Positions 15,572 through 24,140 of a stretch of DNA of 33,106 nt are shown piece by piece. The DNA comes from Planctomyces sp. Its GTDB lineage: Bacteria > Planctomycetota > Planctomycetia > Planctomycetales > Planctomycetaceae. Under the pieces are notes generated by a model. It saw only the letters and a program-made list of their open reading frames with translations, ran no database searches and was not told the origin of the DNA. Position numbers and translations under genes: made by a program. The stretch lies in contig PABD01000113.1 in NCBI GenBank assembly GCA_002702685.1, positions 1-33,106 of the forward strand, written 5' to 3'. Positions within the stretch are counted from its first letter, which is position 1, and each line of letters begins with the position of its first letter.

Positions 15572-17926
15572 TTACTTCAGTTCCACTGTCACCTTCTTGA
15601 TCTTGCCGGTGAACTTATTGTCCAGCTCCTGGTAGTCGTCGGTCACATTAGTGGCCTCGTCCACACCGACGTCCGCCGTCTCGTCGGGCGAGAAAATGAC
15701 GCTGGCGGTATGCTCGATCCGTCGCTCGGCAACCTTCTCCCCATTCACGAACAGCGTCCCCTTGCCGCCCTTGCCAAGACCTCCACCGTCGTAAACGAAC
15801 TTGAACGTGACCGTCACCTTCCCGGCGGGCAGCGGCTTGTCAGCCGTCATCTTGTAATGCTCCAGGCCAACCCAGTTGTAACAGTAGTTCAACTTTCCGC
15901 CCCTGGTATACAAGCTCCAGCCGCCAAACCGGCCACCCTGACAGATCACTACACCCTCGGTCCCGCCATCGGGAACTTCTAAATCGGCAGTGATTGTGTG
16001 AGATCGGTTCTTCACGTTGATGAACACGTTGTCCATCATCCCGGTCATTCCTTCATAGAGCGTGATCGAGGTGCGTCCCTCCATAAGATCGGGACGCCCG
16101 ACCATCGACGCGATGAACCGTTCGAACAGGCGATCGTCGAGCGGCAACACCTGGAACTTCTCCGCCTCCTTGAGAAAGAGGGCCTGGAGTTCCTTGAGCT
16201 TTTCCGGTTTTTTCGCTGCAAGGTCGTTCGACTGGCTGAAGTCCTCGACCACGTTATAAAGTTCCCACCGATCCTCGTCGAAGGAATCGACCCGCGGCTT
16301 CGACTCCCAGGGGGCTTTATGCACGGTCCCGGCAACCCATCCGTCGTGGTAGATCGCCCGGTTGCAGAAGATCTCGAAATACTGCGTTGTGTGCCGTTCC
16401 ATCGCCTTCGCTTCGTCGAACGAGTAGGCCATGCTGACGCCCTCTATGGGGCGCTGCCTGAAGCCATTGACGACCTGCGGCTCGGGCAGAGCGCAAGCAG
16501 CCAATACTGTTGGGGCGATGTCGATGACGTGGTGGAACTGGCTCCGCACCTCGTTCTTCGCTTTAATTCCCTTCGGCCAGTGAACGATCATGCCATTGCG
16601 GGTGCCGCCGAAGCTCGAGGCGACTTGTTTGGTCCAAGTGAACGGGGTGTCGCCGGCCACGGCCCAACCGGCGGCGTAATGGTTGTAGGCATTCCGCCCA
16701 CCCAGTTCGTCGATCTTCTTCAGGATGTCTTCAAGATTTTCGGGCACCTGATTGAAGTAATTCATTTCGTTGAACAGCCCGACCATGCCCCCTTCGGCGC
16801 TTGCGCCGTTGTCACCCAAAATGTAGATGAAAAGGGTATTGTCCATTTCGCCCATCCCCTCGATTGCTTCGACGAGGCGGCCGATCTCGTGGTCGGTGTG
16901 TTCTCCGAACCCGGCGAATACTTCCATCTGCCGCGTGAACAGTTTCTTCTCGTCCGTCGACAGTTCGTCCCAATCCTTGATTGCTTCCGGCTTGGGTGCG
17001 AGTTTTGTATCTGCAGGCACGACGCCTAATTTCTTCTGATTCGCGAGGGTGATCTGACGCTGTTTATCCCAGCCATGATCGAACTTGCCTTTGTACTTGT
17101 CGATGTACTCCTTCGGAGCCTGGTGCGGCGCATGTGTCGCCCCCGGAGCGTAATAAACGAAGAACGGTTTTTCAGGCGTGAGGGCTTTCTGATACTGCGT
17201 CCAGGCAATGGCCTGGTTGGTCATGTCGGTCGTGAAGTGGTAGTTCGGGTCGCGCGGCACTTCCACCCGGGCGACACCGTCGTAAACACCCGGATAATAC
17301 TGGTTCGTTTCACCGCCCATGAATCCGTAGAACTTGTCAAACCCACTGCGGGTCGGCCAGCGGTCGAACGGGCCGGACGGACTGAGTTCCCACGGCGGAG
17401 TCTCGTGGTTCTTGCCGAACTGGGCCGTGCTGTACCCGTTCAATCGAAGCATCTCGGCGAGTGGGGCAATGTTCTGCGGTCGCACGGCCGTCTGGCCCGG
17501 AAACGCAGTCGCGGTTTCCGTGATCGATCCCATGTTGCACGAGTGATGGTTGCGGCCCGTGAGCAGCGCCATGCGGGTCGGCGCGCAAAGGGCGGTGGTG
17601 TGAAATCGGTTGTACCTTAGCCCGTTTCTCGCGAGTTTTTCGGCCGTCGGCATGTTCACCGGGCCGCCAAACGCGCTCGGCTGACCGAAGCCCATGTCGT
17701 CGATCAACACGATGACGACGTTCGGAGCGTCTTTCGGGGCCTCAACTTGAAATTGCGGTGGGGCCTTCGCCTTGCGGGCATCGATCTCGGTGATCTGGTC
17801 ACGCTTCGGCTCGGTGATTGGCAGGACCGTGCGGTCATGTTCTAAAACGGGTTGCTGGGCGGAAACTACCAAGCCCCCCATGACCGCTAACAAACTCAGT
17901 GCGAGCATAGTTGGAACACTCTTCAT
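15572..17926 (-). CDS. Secreted arylsulfatase (sulfatase family S1)
   Basis: A 784-residue formylglycine-dependent sulfatase that hydrolyses sulfate esters, probably in the periplasm or outside. A signal peptide is visible (MKSVPTMLALSLLAVMGGLVVSAQQ). The metal-binding NVVIVLIDDMGFG is followed by the signature CAPTRMALLTGR, whose Cys (about 114) would be converted to formylglycine. A metal-binding LGDNGAS lies further on. The C-terminal ~150 residues are beta-rich and resemble the end of large PaAtsA-like arylsulfatases. I chose ATG 17926 because it begins a clean signal peptide; TTG 17956 adds 10 residues. A sulfatase-maturing enzyme is not in the window. It is transcribed in the same direction as the Ars-like genes, with a gap of about 300 bp. 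Confidence 0.93.
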   Translation of the reverse strand: MKSVPTMLALSLLAVMGGLVVSAQQPVLEHDRTVLPITEPKRDQITEIDARKAKAPPQFQVEAPKDAPNVVIVLIDDMGFGQPSAFGGPVNMPTAEKLARNGLRYNRFHTTALCAPTRMALLTGRNHHSCNMGSITETATAFPGQTAVRPQNIAPLAEMLRLNGYSTAQFGKNHETPPWELSPSGPFDRWPTRSGFDKFYGFMGGETNQYYPGVYDGVARVEVPRDPNYHFTTDMTNQAIAWTQYQKALTPEKPFFVYYAPGATHAPHQAPKEYIDKYKGKFDHGWDKQRQITLANQKKLGVVPADTKLAPKPEAIKDWDELSTDEKKLFTRQMEVFAGFGEHTDHEIGRLVEAIEGMGEMDNTLFIYILGDNGASAEGGMVGLFNEMNYFNQVPENLEDILKKIDELGGRNAYNHYAAGWAVAGDTPFTWTKQVASSFGGTRNGMIVHWPKGIKAKNEVRSQFHHVIDIAPTVLAACALPEPQVVNGFRQRPIEGVSMAYSFDEAKAMERHTTQYFEIFCNRAIYHDGWVAGTVHKAPWESKPRVDSFDEDRWELYNVVEDFSQSNDLAAKKPEKLKELQALFLKEAEKFQVLPLDDRLFERFIASMVGRPDLMEGRTSITLYEGMTGMMDNVFINVKNRSHTITADLEVPDGGTEGVVICQGGRFGGWSLYTRGGKLNYCYNWVGLEHYKMTADKPLPAGKVTVTFKFVYDGGGLGKGGKGTLFVNGEKVAERRIEHTASVIFSPDETADVGVDEATNVTDDYQELDNKFTGKIKKVTVELK

Positions 17927-18010
17927 GGATGCAATCTTTCGAAATAGGGGGAGCAACCGGTTTGTGGATTCTCAAATCATACATTCGCGCAACTGGTGCA
18001 GCGTTGCCGA

Positions 18011-18019
18011 ATCATACCA
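18011..18019 (-). promoter_or_regulatory. Candidate extended -10 promoter for the arylsulfatase
   Basis: On the minus strand TGGTATGAT matches an extended -10 element (TGnTATnnT) about 85 nt upstream of the sulfatase ATG. No clear -35 box is seen. The rest of 17957-18227 shows no gene. Confidence 0.3.
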
Positions 18020-18227
18020 GAATTGGTGCGTTTCGATCAGTGTTTCTCAACCAGATTGATTCCAAACCGTGCGGGACAGCCCCTGAGCATTACCTCCTCG
18101 GTATCCGCCCGACGAAAGGTTTTTGTTTTTCAATCCGGGAGAGATTTTCGCTCCTGTTGTACTCCCCCTTCACATGTGACTTCGTCGGCAGGCTCTTTTA
18201 GCATTTCAAACAGACCTGATGCGTCTA

Positions 18228-18986
18228 CTATGATGCCGCAAGGAAAATGTACTTGAGAGAAAAGTATATTCCCAGCGCGATAAACACGGCTCCGGTTCCT
18301 GTTCTCGCCCACCATTCGATCTGGCCGAGTATCTGGTAGGTCTTTCCTACAGACTTCGCGCTGTAGGCCAACAAGGTGGCGACGACGAGTACTGGAAGCG
18401 CAGTGCCGACACCATAAATCATCGGCAGCCATAGTGCTCCCCCTGTGAATGTAGTTCGCGGTAGCTCCACCCCAACTCCCTGCATCACTTGAGAAATCGC
18501 TCCGGCATCGGAACCGAGCGTTAACGCCAACAGACCAAAGAACCAAGCTGCCGAAGTCGGGCAAAATGAAATTGCGAACAGGACGCCCAGAATGAACGCT
18601 CCCCAAACGCCCAACGCGTCAACCCGACGCTGAATTCCCTGAGTCAACCCGCCTCCATTAAATTCAATGCTCATGATGCCGGCCAGAAAACTTCCGAGCA
18701 GTAGAAAGATGGGACCGAGAAGCAAATGCACGTAACGCTGCAAAAATACGGATACAGCGGGAATGGACAGACTGGTCCATGTCAACAGGCCAGCCAGCAA
18801 GACATACAACAGGCAGCGACCCAATGTGTACAGTAATCCCGCCTGAATAACACCTCTGGATTCGCCAACGCGTCCCCCGATGTAGGAGATCGCGGCGATG
18901 TTGGTAGCCAAAGGACAGGGACTGATCGAAGTCAGGATTCCTAAATATAAAGCGGTCAACGCATGAATAAAAAAAGTGAGCATCAT
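18228..18986 (-). CDS. ArsG/CcdA/DsbD-family membrane permease
   Basis: A 252-residue, very hydrophobic protein with about six to seven membrane segments. The two conserved Cys-Pro motifs of the CcdA/DsbD transmembrane fold are present: SISPCPLAT near the N-terminus and SFCPTSAAW in the middle. Sequence and neighbours match the ArsG-type permeases that sit beside ArsF-like thioredoxin-fold proteins and are annotated as organoarsenical (aminobenzylarsenical) efflux. The biochemical role could equally be electron transfer across the membrane to the adjacent CxxC proteins. Start is ATG 18986 with GGATGG upstream. It lies 54 bp after the preceding ArsF-like gene on the minus strand. Confidence 0.8.
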   Translation of the reverse strand: MMLTFFIHALTALYLGILTSISPCPLATNIAAISYIGGRVGESRGVIQAGLLYTLGRCLLYVLLAGLLTWTSLSIPAVSVFLQRYVHLLLGPIFLLLGSFLAGIMSIEFNGGGLTQGIQRRVDALGVWGAFILGVLFAISFCPTSAAWFFGLLALTLGSDAGAISQVMQGVGVELPRTTFTGGALWLPMIYGVGTALPVLVVATLLAYSAKSVGKTYQILGQIEWWARTGTGAVFIALGIYFSLKYIFLAAS

Positions 18987-19040
18987 GGTCCATCCAATCG
19001 GATCGTTCGGGGCTCGACCAGTTTCCTCGTCGGTCAGGCA

Positions 19041-19471
19041 TCACTTCAGGTAAGCTTTCACGCCAGTCTGCACATACTCGATGAATTTCGGCTTTTCACG
19101 AACCTTGGTCCAAATCTGGTCCATATCCTGATATTTTTCCACGTTATTGTCAGTGATTTTGGCAAGGATCAATGCGGGCCCCGTCACCTTATAGGCTTTG
19201 ACTAACCCGGCATTTTCTTTCTTCTCGAAATCGATCATGCGAAACTCGACGGAACCCTCTGTCATTTGTTTCGCAAAGCCTTTCTTCACTGCCTCTGCGG
19301 AGTAGCCACCCAGCATTTTGCAGGTCGGGCAGCGCTCGGTGCGGTGAAAATACATGGCGATCACCCGATCCGCTTGACTTGAGGTTCATCCGCGAACGAG
19401 CGAACAGGAAGACCGGAAGTTGCTGCGAGCAAGGCAATCGTCGTAACAGTTGTCAAAAGCACACGGGTCAT
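19041..19471 (-). pseudogene. ArsF-family thioredoxin-fold protein, frameshifted after its signal peptide
   Basis: The catalytic part (MYFHRTERCPTCKMLGG to the stop at 19041) is an ArsF-family thioredoxin-like domain with a CPTC motif. Upstream, a strong Shine-Dalgarno (GGAGG) and ATG at 19471 begin a clear signal peptide (MTRVLLTTVTTIALLAATSG...VRSFADEPQVKRIG) that stops at TGA 19361-19363. The catalytic frame starts at GTG 19364, overlapping that stop as GTGA. A one-base change in the GGG before TGA would join the two parts into one secreted protein of about 143 residues. This is therefore a frameshift mutation, a sequencing error, or a start-stop coupled pair that would leave the catalytic part in the cytoplasm. 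The gene belongs to the ArsF/ArsF/ArsG operon. Confidence 0.7.
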
Positions 19472-19517
19472 TTCAGGTTCCTCCGATAGAAATTGGAAAG
19501 TGGTGATTCGCTCAAGG

Positions 19518-20156
19518 TTAATTGGCTGGATAAGGGATACTGTTGTTGTCAGGCGCCGGAATCGTCGCGTCCGAACCGGCTTCAGAGACCGTGTCGGTGT
19601 CGCCGATCTGGCTGTCGATTTGCGTCAACATGTCGTTGATGTTGTCTTGAATGAACTTTGAGAACCTGGACTCATTAACGACCAGGCCCCAGACTTCATC
19701 CAGGCGTCTCCAGTCTTTCAATTCTCCACCGGCATATCGCTCGATAACCACGACCGGCATGACGATTTCGAATTGGCTCGCTATCTCAGCATTTCGAGGA
19801 TCTTCGTAGTTTGAAATTTTCCAAGCCAGATCGCCGGCGGCAAGCTGAGGTTGGAAATGCTCCTTCACGGTCGCTTCAGTTTGGGACTCGATGGCCTCGC
19901 AGGTAATGCACCGCGTACTCCCATGGAAATAATGGACAACCAAGCCATCATCAGGCGTTTCCGCCAAACCTTCTTTCGGCATCGCCCGGTGCAAGGCGCC
20001 TGTCGATTGCAGCGATTCCAATCGATCCGCGATCCGCACTAAATGAGGTTCCAGACGATTTGCGGCTTGCAAGTCCAACGAGCGCGCGATCAGCACCACG
20101 AGGGTTGCCGAAAAGAACGAGATCAAACAGATGCCGAGTGCGTCTTTGAGTTTCAT
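19518..20156 (-). CDS. ArsF-like thioredoxin-fold protein with N-terminal membrane anchor
   Basis: A 212-residue protein. One membrane segment (ALGICLISFFSATLVVLIARSL) anchors a thioredoxin-like domain whose motif is YFHGSTRCITCEAIE (CxxC), followed by WKISNYEDPRNAEIASQFEI and VVVIERYAGGE. This pattern is that of the ArsF family (annotated as a nitrophenyl-compound nitroreductase or redox subunit), usually beside ArsG. The C-terminal 40 residues are acidic and proline-rich. The start has AAAAGGG upstream. It follows the thioredoxin remnant by 13 bp and precedes the second ArsF gene by 46 bp. It probably relays electrons to or from the ArsG permease. Confidence 0.75.
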   Translation of the reverse strand: MKLKDALGICLISFFSATLVVLIARSLDLQAANRLEPHLVRIADRLESLQSTGALHRAMPKEGLAETPDDGLVVHYFHGSTRCITCEAIESQTEATVKEHFQPQLAAGDLAWKISNYEDPRNAEIASQFEIVMPVVVIERYAGGELKDWRRLDEVWGLVVNESRFSKFIQDNINDMLTQIDSQIGDTDTVSEAGSDATIPAPDNNSIPYPAN

Positions 20157-20169
20157 GGCAGATGCCCTT

Positions 20170-20316
20170 TTATTCTAACAATGCGGCAATTTCGTCGACG
20201 GTGGCGACTTTGCCAACGAACTTGACTTCACCATCAATCGCCAGCGCGGGCGTCGCCATCACACCGAAGCCGGTAATCTCCATGATGTCGGTCACTTTCT
20301 CGATCGTCGCGTCGAC
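20170..20316 (-). pseudogene. 3' remnant of a thioredoxin-like redox-active disulfide protein
   Basis: The last ~48 codons read VDATIEKVTDIMEITGFGVMATPALAIDGEVKFVGKVATVDEIAALLE. They match the second half of the small thioredoxin-like proteins (redox-active disulfide protein 2 family) often found in ars operons. The half carrying the CxxC active site is absent. It is joined in frame to an IS66 transposase fragment, so ORF 20170-20709 is a chimera. It lies 13 bp upstream of the ArsF-like gene, whose expression it may once have led. Confidence 0.75.
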
Positions 20317-20987
20317 GAGTTCCTGATAGGCGGGATGAATCAGCGACTGTGTTCGTCCTTCCAGATCGCTCACATGAGCCGCACTGCAGGGAACCGCGCA
20401 GACCTGTTCAGCAAAGTCGGCTGCCTTCTTGCGAGAGACTCGATAGCACGAGGTCAGCAACACCAGCATGGCGGTCAGGACCAACCCGGTCCCGCCACGA
20501 ACCGTTTGTCCGCAGGTGCTAGTGCCGCAGTGTTCACCGATTTGACGATGCTGCTGGTATTCGGTCACGACCGGACGGATTTCCACATCCCACCCCTGAT
20601 GCCGCAACGGATTGGGATCGAGCTGCGGGGTGGAAAACGTATGCCCGCAACGGCGACAGCCGACTGGGAGACATGGTATGATCTCGGCACACTCTTCCGA
20701 GGGAATCAACGGACGCTGGCAGCGCGAATGCCCGGGTTGACCACCTCGTTTTCGTTTCTGTTTGGTTTTGGAGGCTTGGCATGGGGATGCTGCGACGAGG
20801 GCGGCAGCGACGAGTTCCGTGGTGTCAGCCGTTTGACCTGCGATCGAAGTTGCTCGTTCTCAGCCTGGAGAACATCGATTCGTTCTTCGAGTGCAGTCAT
20901 ACGAGCGAACAGCGTTTCAACGAACGCACGGACAGCCGGTGTCATCTCCGCCAGCAACTCGTCCGGAATGTCCGACTTCCCTGTCAT
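20316..20987 (-). mobile_element. IS66-family transposase fragment, frameshifted and truncated
   Basis: The N-terminal part of an IS66 TnpC-type transposase spans two frames. Frame 1, from ATG 20987, reads MTGKSDIPDELLAEM, then a coiled coil ALEERIDVLQAENEQLRSQVKRL and NSSLPPSSQHPHAKPPKP. The match then continues one frame over, with KRGGQPGHSRCQRPLIP, the zinc-binding CRRCGHTF, DPNPLRHQGWDVEIRPVVTEYQQHR, and then MLVLLTSCYRVSRKKAADFAEQV...PAYQEL. The shift lies near 20735-20750 in an A-rich run. The DDE catalytic core is missing and the fragment ends at the thioredoxin junction. No tnpA/tnpB or terminal repeats are recognisable. It is a dead remnant. Confidence 0.85.
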
Positions 20988-21053
20988 CCACGCGGTATCG
21001 CAAATCCTTCAATTCAACAAAAGATCAGTCTCGCCCCGTGAACGGTTACGAAT

Positions 21054-21479
21054 ATGCTGCAGCGCATTCAACAAGTTTTGTTTGTGTGTGGTGCCACCAC
21101 GAGTGGCGCAGTCCTGACAGCGGGGATGGCGTTCTGTTTTGGGCTGCTGGTGTTTCCGTCGGGCAGAGATGCTGGGGGCGCTGTCGTCGCGTTCGTGATT
21201 CTTGCGATTGGCGGATTGATTCTGGGGTTCATTGCGAGTCTTGTGGGTTCCATCTACTGGATCGCACAAAAATCAGGAGAATCGTGGAAAGCGATGACGT
21301 GGATCGGCATTGCTATCGGCCTCGCCAGTGGTCTGGCGATCTGGAATTCAGCCCTGCTGGACAGTGTCGTGTTGGGTGACATCATCAACTGGTTCCCCGG
21401 AACAATAATCTTTCTAACGACAATGGCCTTTCTTGGTGGGCTGATTGGAGGAGCAACCAGCCTGTTGAGAAAACATTGA
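21054..21479 (+). CDS. Small four-helix membrane protein of unknown function
   Basis: A 141-residue protein with four predicted membrane segments: GAVLTAGMAFCFGLLVF, GAVVAFVILAIGGLILGFIASLVGSIYWI, TWIGIAIGLASGLAIW and IIFLTTMAFLGGLIGGA. No family is recognised. The start at ATG 21054 has no good Shine-Dalgarno. The clear alternation of hydrophobic segments and coding-like composition support a real gene. It follows the IS66 remnant divergently and precedes a tiny membrane ORF by 40 bp. Confidence 0.65.
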   Translation: MLQRIQQVLFVCGATTSGAVLTAGMAFCFGLLVFPSGRDAGGAVVAFVILAIGGLILGFIASLVGSIYWIAQKSGESWKAMTWIGIAIGLASGLAIWNSALLDSVVLGDIINWFPGTIIFLTTMAFLGGLIGGATSLLRKH

Positions 21480-21519
21480 ATCACTGGTCTTTCAGAACCG
21501 TGGGGTTAAGGGGCTTGCC

Positions 21520-21666
21520 ATGCTGGGTGACGATCCGGATTCCAAGCAGGTGCTTTTCCGGCGGGCGTTGATGGTGATTCTGGGACTCGTCTTGGTGTCG
21601 CTGATCGCCCACTTCGGCTTTCTGCTCAGAGATTTCCAGCAATCGCTGCATGATATTACCAATTGA
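21520..21666 (+). CDS. Putative 48-residue single-pass membrane peptide
   Basis: This ORF is too short for the ORF track. It reads MLGDDPDSKQVLFRRALM, then a strongly hydrophobic segment VILGLVLVSLIAHFGFLL and a short polar tail RDFQQSLHDITN. AAGGGG sits 6 nt before the ATG. It lies 40 bp after the four-helix membrane protein in the same direction, so the two may form an operon. No family is recognised. The minus-strand ORFs over it have no features and are taken as shadows. Confidence 0.5.
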   Translation: MLGDDPDSKQVLFRRALMVILGLVLVSLIAHFGFLLRDFQQSLHDITN

Positions 21667-21959
21667 TTGAGTGCGGGAACCTTCCAGTTCCGGAGCGACC
21701 GTCGTTTCCCAACTCCGCCGGATTCCATCCGGGCATAGCTGGACCAGGAGGGCTGACCGCACGAGAAGGTAGTCCGCACGGCGTGAGCATTGGCGGTTCC
21801 GTCATGTTGGCATAAAATTGATGTGCCGTTCTCGTTGGGACGCCATCGCATACCCGAGCCGATCCAGCCACAACATTGTCTTCGTACTGGGCTTGGGGCG
21901 GTGTCGCTACCATCGCGCGTTGATGATCCACAGACTGCAACAAGTATGGAGACACAAAC
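21667..21959. other. Gap with no supported gene
   Basis: About 290 bp upstream of the DUF1254 pseudogene. No convincing reading frame or hairpin was found on either strand. Minus-strand ORFs here (21492-22103, 21656-22075, 21907-23025) are arginine- or histidine-rich shadows. Confidence 0.4.
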
Positions 21960-22992
21960 ATGAATAGCTCCGTTGCCGACGCCGCCAAGGTAACGCGGAT
22001 GACGATTGCCGCCGTCGTTGCCATTGGCATGCTCGCCATTGTGCCAACTGTGGCAACCGCCCAGACGCCGGCCACAGCCGAGCAAAGCCCGAACCGTCGC
22101 CAAGGATGCCTACATCTTCACGTATCCGGTGGTGATGAACTACCGGACGATGTACATGCAAGCCATCAAGAGCGACCGGGCGTTCGGCAAGTGGCTGCAT
22201 CTCGGTCTTTCGTCGCCGAGCGACAAGGATATTGTCACACCCAACAACGACACGCCCTACTCCTACGCTTGGGTGGACCTGCAGGCAGAACCGTGGGTGC
22301 TCACGATGCCGAAGATCGAGCAGGCGCGGTTCTACACCAGCCAGTGGGACGACTTCTGGGGCTATGTCCTCGATAACCCCGGTTCGGTCATCGACGGCAA
22401 CGACGGCCACAGCATCATGTTTGCCTCGCCACTGTGGAAGAACGAAACGCCGTAAGGGATCAAACGGGTCGTTCGCGGCGAGAGCTTCAATAGCTTCGCC
22501 CGTCCCGCACAGTTGCAGATGGTGAAGACAAGTTGGACCGCCGAAACCGGCGCCGACGGGCAGTTTCTGATTCTCTCCGTCCCGCTCTCGGAGCGGTATG
22601 ACCTGCACGTTTCCGATGGTTTGTTCGAGGAAGCAATCGATTCCGTATCGCTGCGAAGCTGGAACCCGATCGCCACCGTAAATAAACAGTTTGGCACCGC
22701 CGTCGACATCACAGTCACAATCCTGGACGCGAACGAGCAACCGGTCGAAGGTCTGGAACTTGCCATCGTCCAATTGCAGAATGGAAGAGAGAACTATTGG
22801 GTCCAGGAGGGAACGCGAACCGATTAAACGGGCGCCGTTGTCTTTCGAAATCTGAATGCCAATAATGCTGGAAATTATCTGATTACGATTGCCAGCGACG
22901 CTCCGGCAGGAGATGTCAAAATCCCCCTCGACCTGTCGACGCCGGTCAATACGATGTACCTGGTCAACAAACAGCTTCAGACGAGTCCGTGA
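21960..22992 (+). pseudogene. Broken DUF1254 protein joined to an Ig-like/carboxypeptidase-regulatory-like tail
   Basis: ATG 21960, preceded by GGAGA, starts a signal peptide (MTIAAVVAIGMLAIVPTVATAQ). The frame then shifts near 22085, where KARTVAKDAYIFTYPVVMNYRTMY begins. A DUF1254 segment follows (PNNDTPYSYAWVDLQAEPWVL, FYTSQWDDFWGYVLDNPGSV). A TAA at 22453 interrupts ETP-GIKRVVRGES, where the family usually has Glu. The same frame continues into a different protein end (ADGQFLILSVPLSERYDLHV, VDITVTILDANEQPVEGLELAIVQLQNG), with a second TAA at 22825 before TGAVVFRNL. It then runs to TGA 22990. The first part is a cell-envelope family of unknown activity; the tail resembles carboxypeptidase-regulatory-like beta-sandwiches. 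One frameshift, two stops and a likely internal junction near RGESFNSF mark it as decayed. Confidence 0.75.
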
Positions 22993-23056
22993 TCGTTTCC
23001 CGTATGTCGATCTGCTGGGGTTCACTGGAAGGGAGATTCATTTACAGGATGGCGCC

Positions 23057-23620
23057 ATGCACAATGTCACTGCTCCCGATTTCCCCAACTATGTTGACGA
23101 TGATCACTTTCATCTGTCGACGATTCATTTGCCCGCATTCGCCGGAATGCAGATCCGAAATGGCCCTTACGGGGCGATTTCATCCAAGGGAGCTTCCTCA
23201 GGAGCAACACACGCTGTCGCTCCGAAAAGTCTGTCGATCGACGAGTACCGTTCCATCGTAGAGTGGGTGATTGAACACGATTCCGAGATTCGGGCTCTGT
23301 TGTTTCCCGCTCTGGTCGAAGAGTATTTCGAAATGCGCGAACTCGTTCTGGATTGCCTGATTGACGAAGACCCGGATGAAGTCGTGCCTGAAATTACTGA
23401 GCCGGAAGAATTGAGTGCATTATGTGGGCTCGTTTCGCTTCACGTAGGTGGAAGGAGCGACTCTGGAGAACCCCGATTCGGCATTGAGCTGGGCCGTAAT
23501 TGGGAGGACGAACATGGAGCAGGTGTTCGTTTTCTGGGAATGCAGGTCGTCGAAGTCGGCGGCGCTGATACGGCGTTCAGCTTTCCTGACGTCGAGTCTC
23601 CACTTGAAGATATTGACTGA
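23057..23620 (+). CDS. DUF6985-like protein
   Basis: A 187-residue acidic soluble protein. The end (LHVGGRSDSGEPRFGIELGRNWEDEHGAGVRFLGMQVVEVGGADTAF) matches the pattern I associate with the DUF6985 family, including the W-x-x-EHG block. The N-terminus (DDDHFHLSTIHLPAFAG) and the middle segment (LFPALVEEYFEMRELV) also fit. Function unknown; related proteins occur among polymorphic-toxin immunity-like genes, but no toxin is adjacent here. I chose ATG 23057 because AGGATGG precedes it and homology begins there. The ORF-track start at 22889 overlaps the preceding pseudogene in another frame. Confidence 0.7.
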   Translation: MHNVTAPDFPNYVDDDHFHLSTIHLPAFAGMQIRNGPYGAISSKGASSGATHAVAPKSLSIDEYRSIVEWVIEHDSEIRALLFPALVEEYFEMRELVLDCLIDEDPDEVVPEITEPEELSALCGLVSLHVGGRSDSGEPRFGIELGRNWEDEHGAGVRFLGMQVVEVGGADTAFSFPDVESPLEDID

Positions 23621-23659
23621 CGAAAATGGGTTACTTCAGAACTCTCTCACCTCACTTCC

Positions 23660-24010
23660 TCACTGCCTCAATATCTTCTCCATCGCTTTTCCCTTCGCGA
23701 GTTCGTCGATGAGTTTATCGAGGTAACGGATCTCCCGCATCGTGGGCTCTTCTACTTCTTCCACGCGGACGCCGCAGACGACCCCTTTGATCAGAGATCG
23801 ATTGAGATTCAGGTTCGGAGCCTGGGCAACGAAGGTTTCGAAGTCGGTCGTTCCCTTGAGCAGGGAATCCAACTTGCGCTGGGTATAGCCCGTCAGCCAG
23901 CGAATGATTTCGTCGACCTCGGCTTTGGTGCGTCCCTTCCGCTCCGCTTTCGTGACATAATGGGGATAGACCGACGCGAAACTGGTGGTATAGATACGAT
24001 GTTTCGCCAT
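23660..24010 (-). CDS. DUF2200 family protein
   Basis: A 116-residue protein. The whole length matches DUF2200: [42 protein letters not shown], then [49 protein letters not shown]. These are small basic cytoplasmic proteins of unknown function. The start has GGGAG upstream. It is convergent with the DUF6985-like gene, 39 bp between stops. It stands alone, with no co-directional neighbour nearby. Confidence 0.9.
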   Translation of the reverse strand: MAKHRIYTTSFASVYPHYVTKAERKGRTKAEVDEIIRWLTGYTQRKLDSLLKGTTDFETFVAQAPNLNLNRSLIKGVVCGVRVEEVEEPTMREIRYLDKLIDELAKGKAMEKILRQ

Positions 24011-24106
24011 GGTGACGGATCACTCCCGGTTCGGGTTGCGGCTGCTCATGCTGCAGGAGCCGTCTGCTTAACTAATTCTTGAACAGGACCAAGGACAGCA
24101 TTCCGA

Positions 24107-24136
24107 TTGAACGCCGTATTCTAACTTGCGTATGCT
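24107..24136 (+). promoter_or_regulatory. Candidate sigma-70 promoter upstream of the methyltransferase
   Basis: TTGAAC (24107-24112), an 18-nt spacer and TATGCT (24131-24136) fit a housekeeping promoter. Transcription would start near 24143, giving a leader of about 140 nt for the methyltransferase. Confidence 0.4.
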
Positions 24137-24140
24137 TTAG

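Noticed and set aside
15998-17029. 343-residue plus-strand ORF
   Set aside because: Antisense shadow of the arylsulfatase gene; no recognisable domain.
20335-21117. 260-residue plus-strand ORF
   Set aside because: Antisense to the IS66 remnant; Ser/Arg-rich with no family.
21907-23025. 372-residue minus-strand ORF
   Set aside because: Antisense to the DUF1254 pseudogene, whose plus-strand translation is clearly protein-like.
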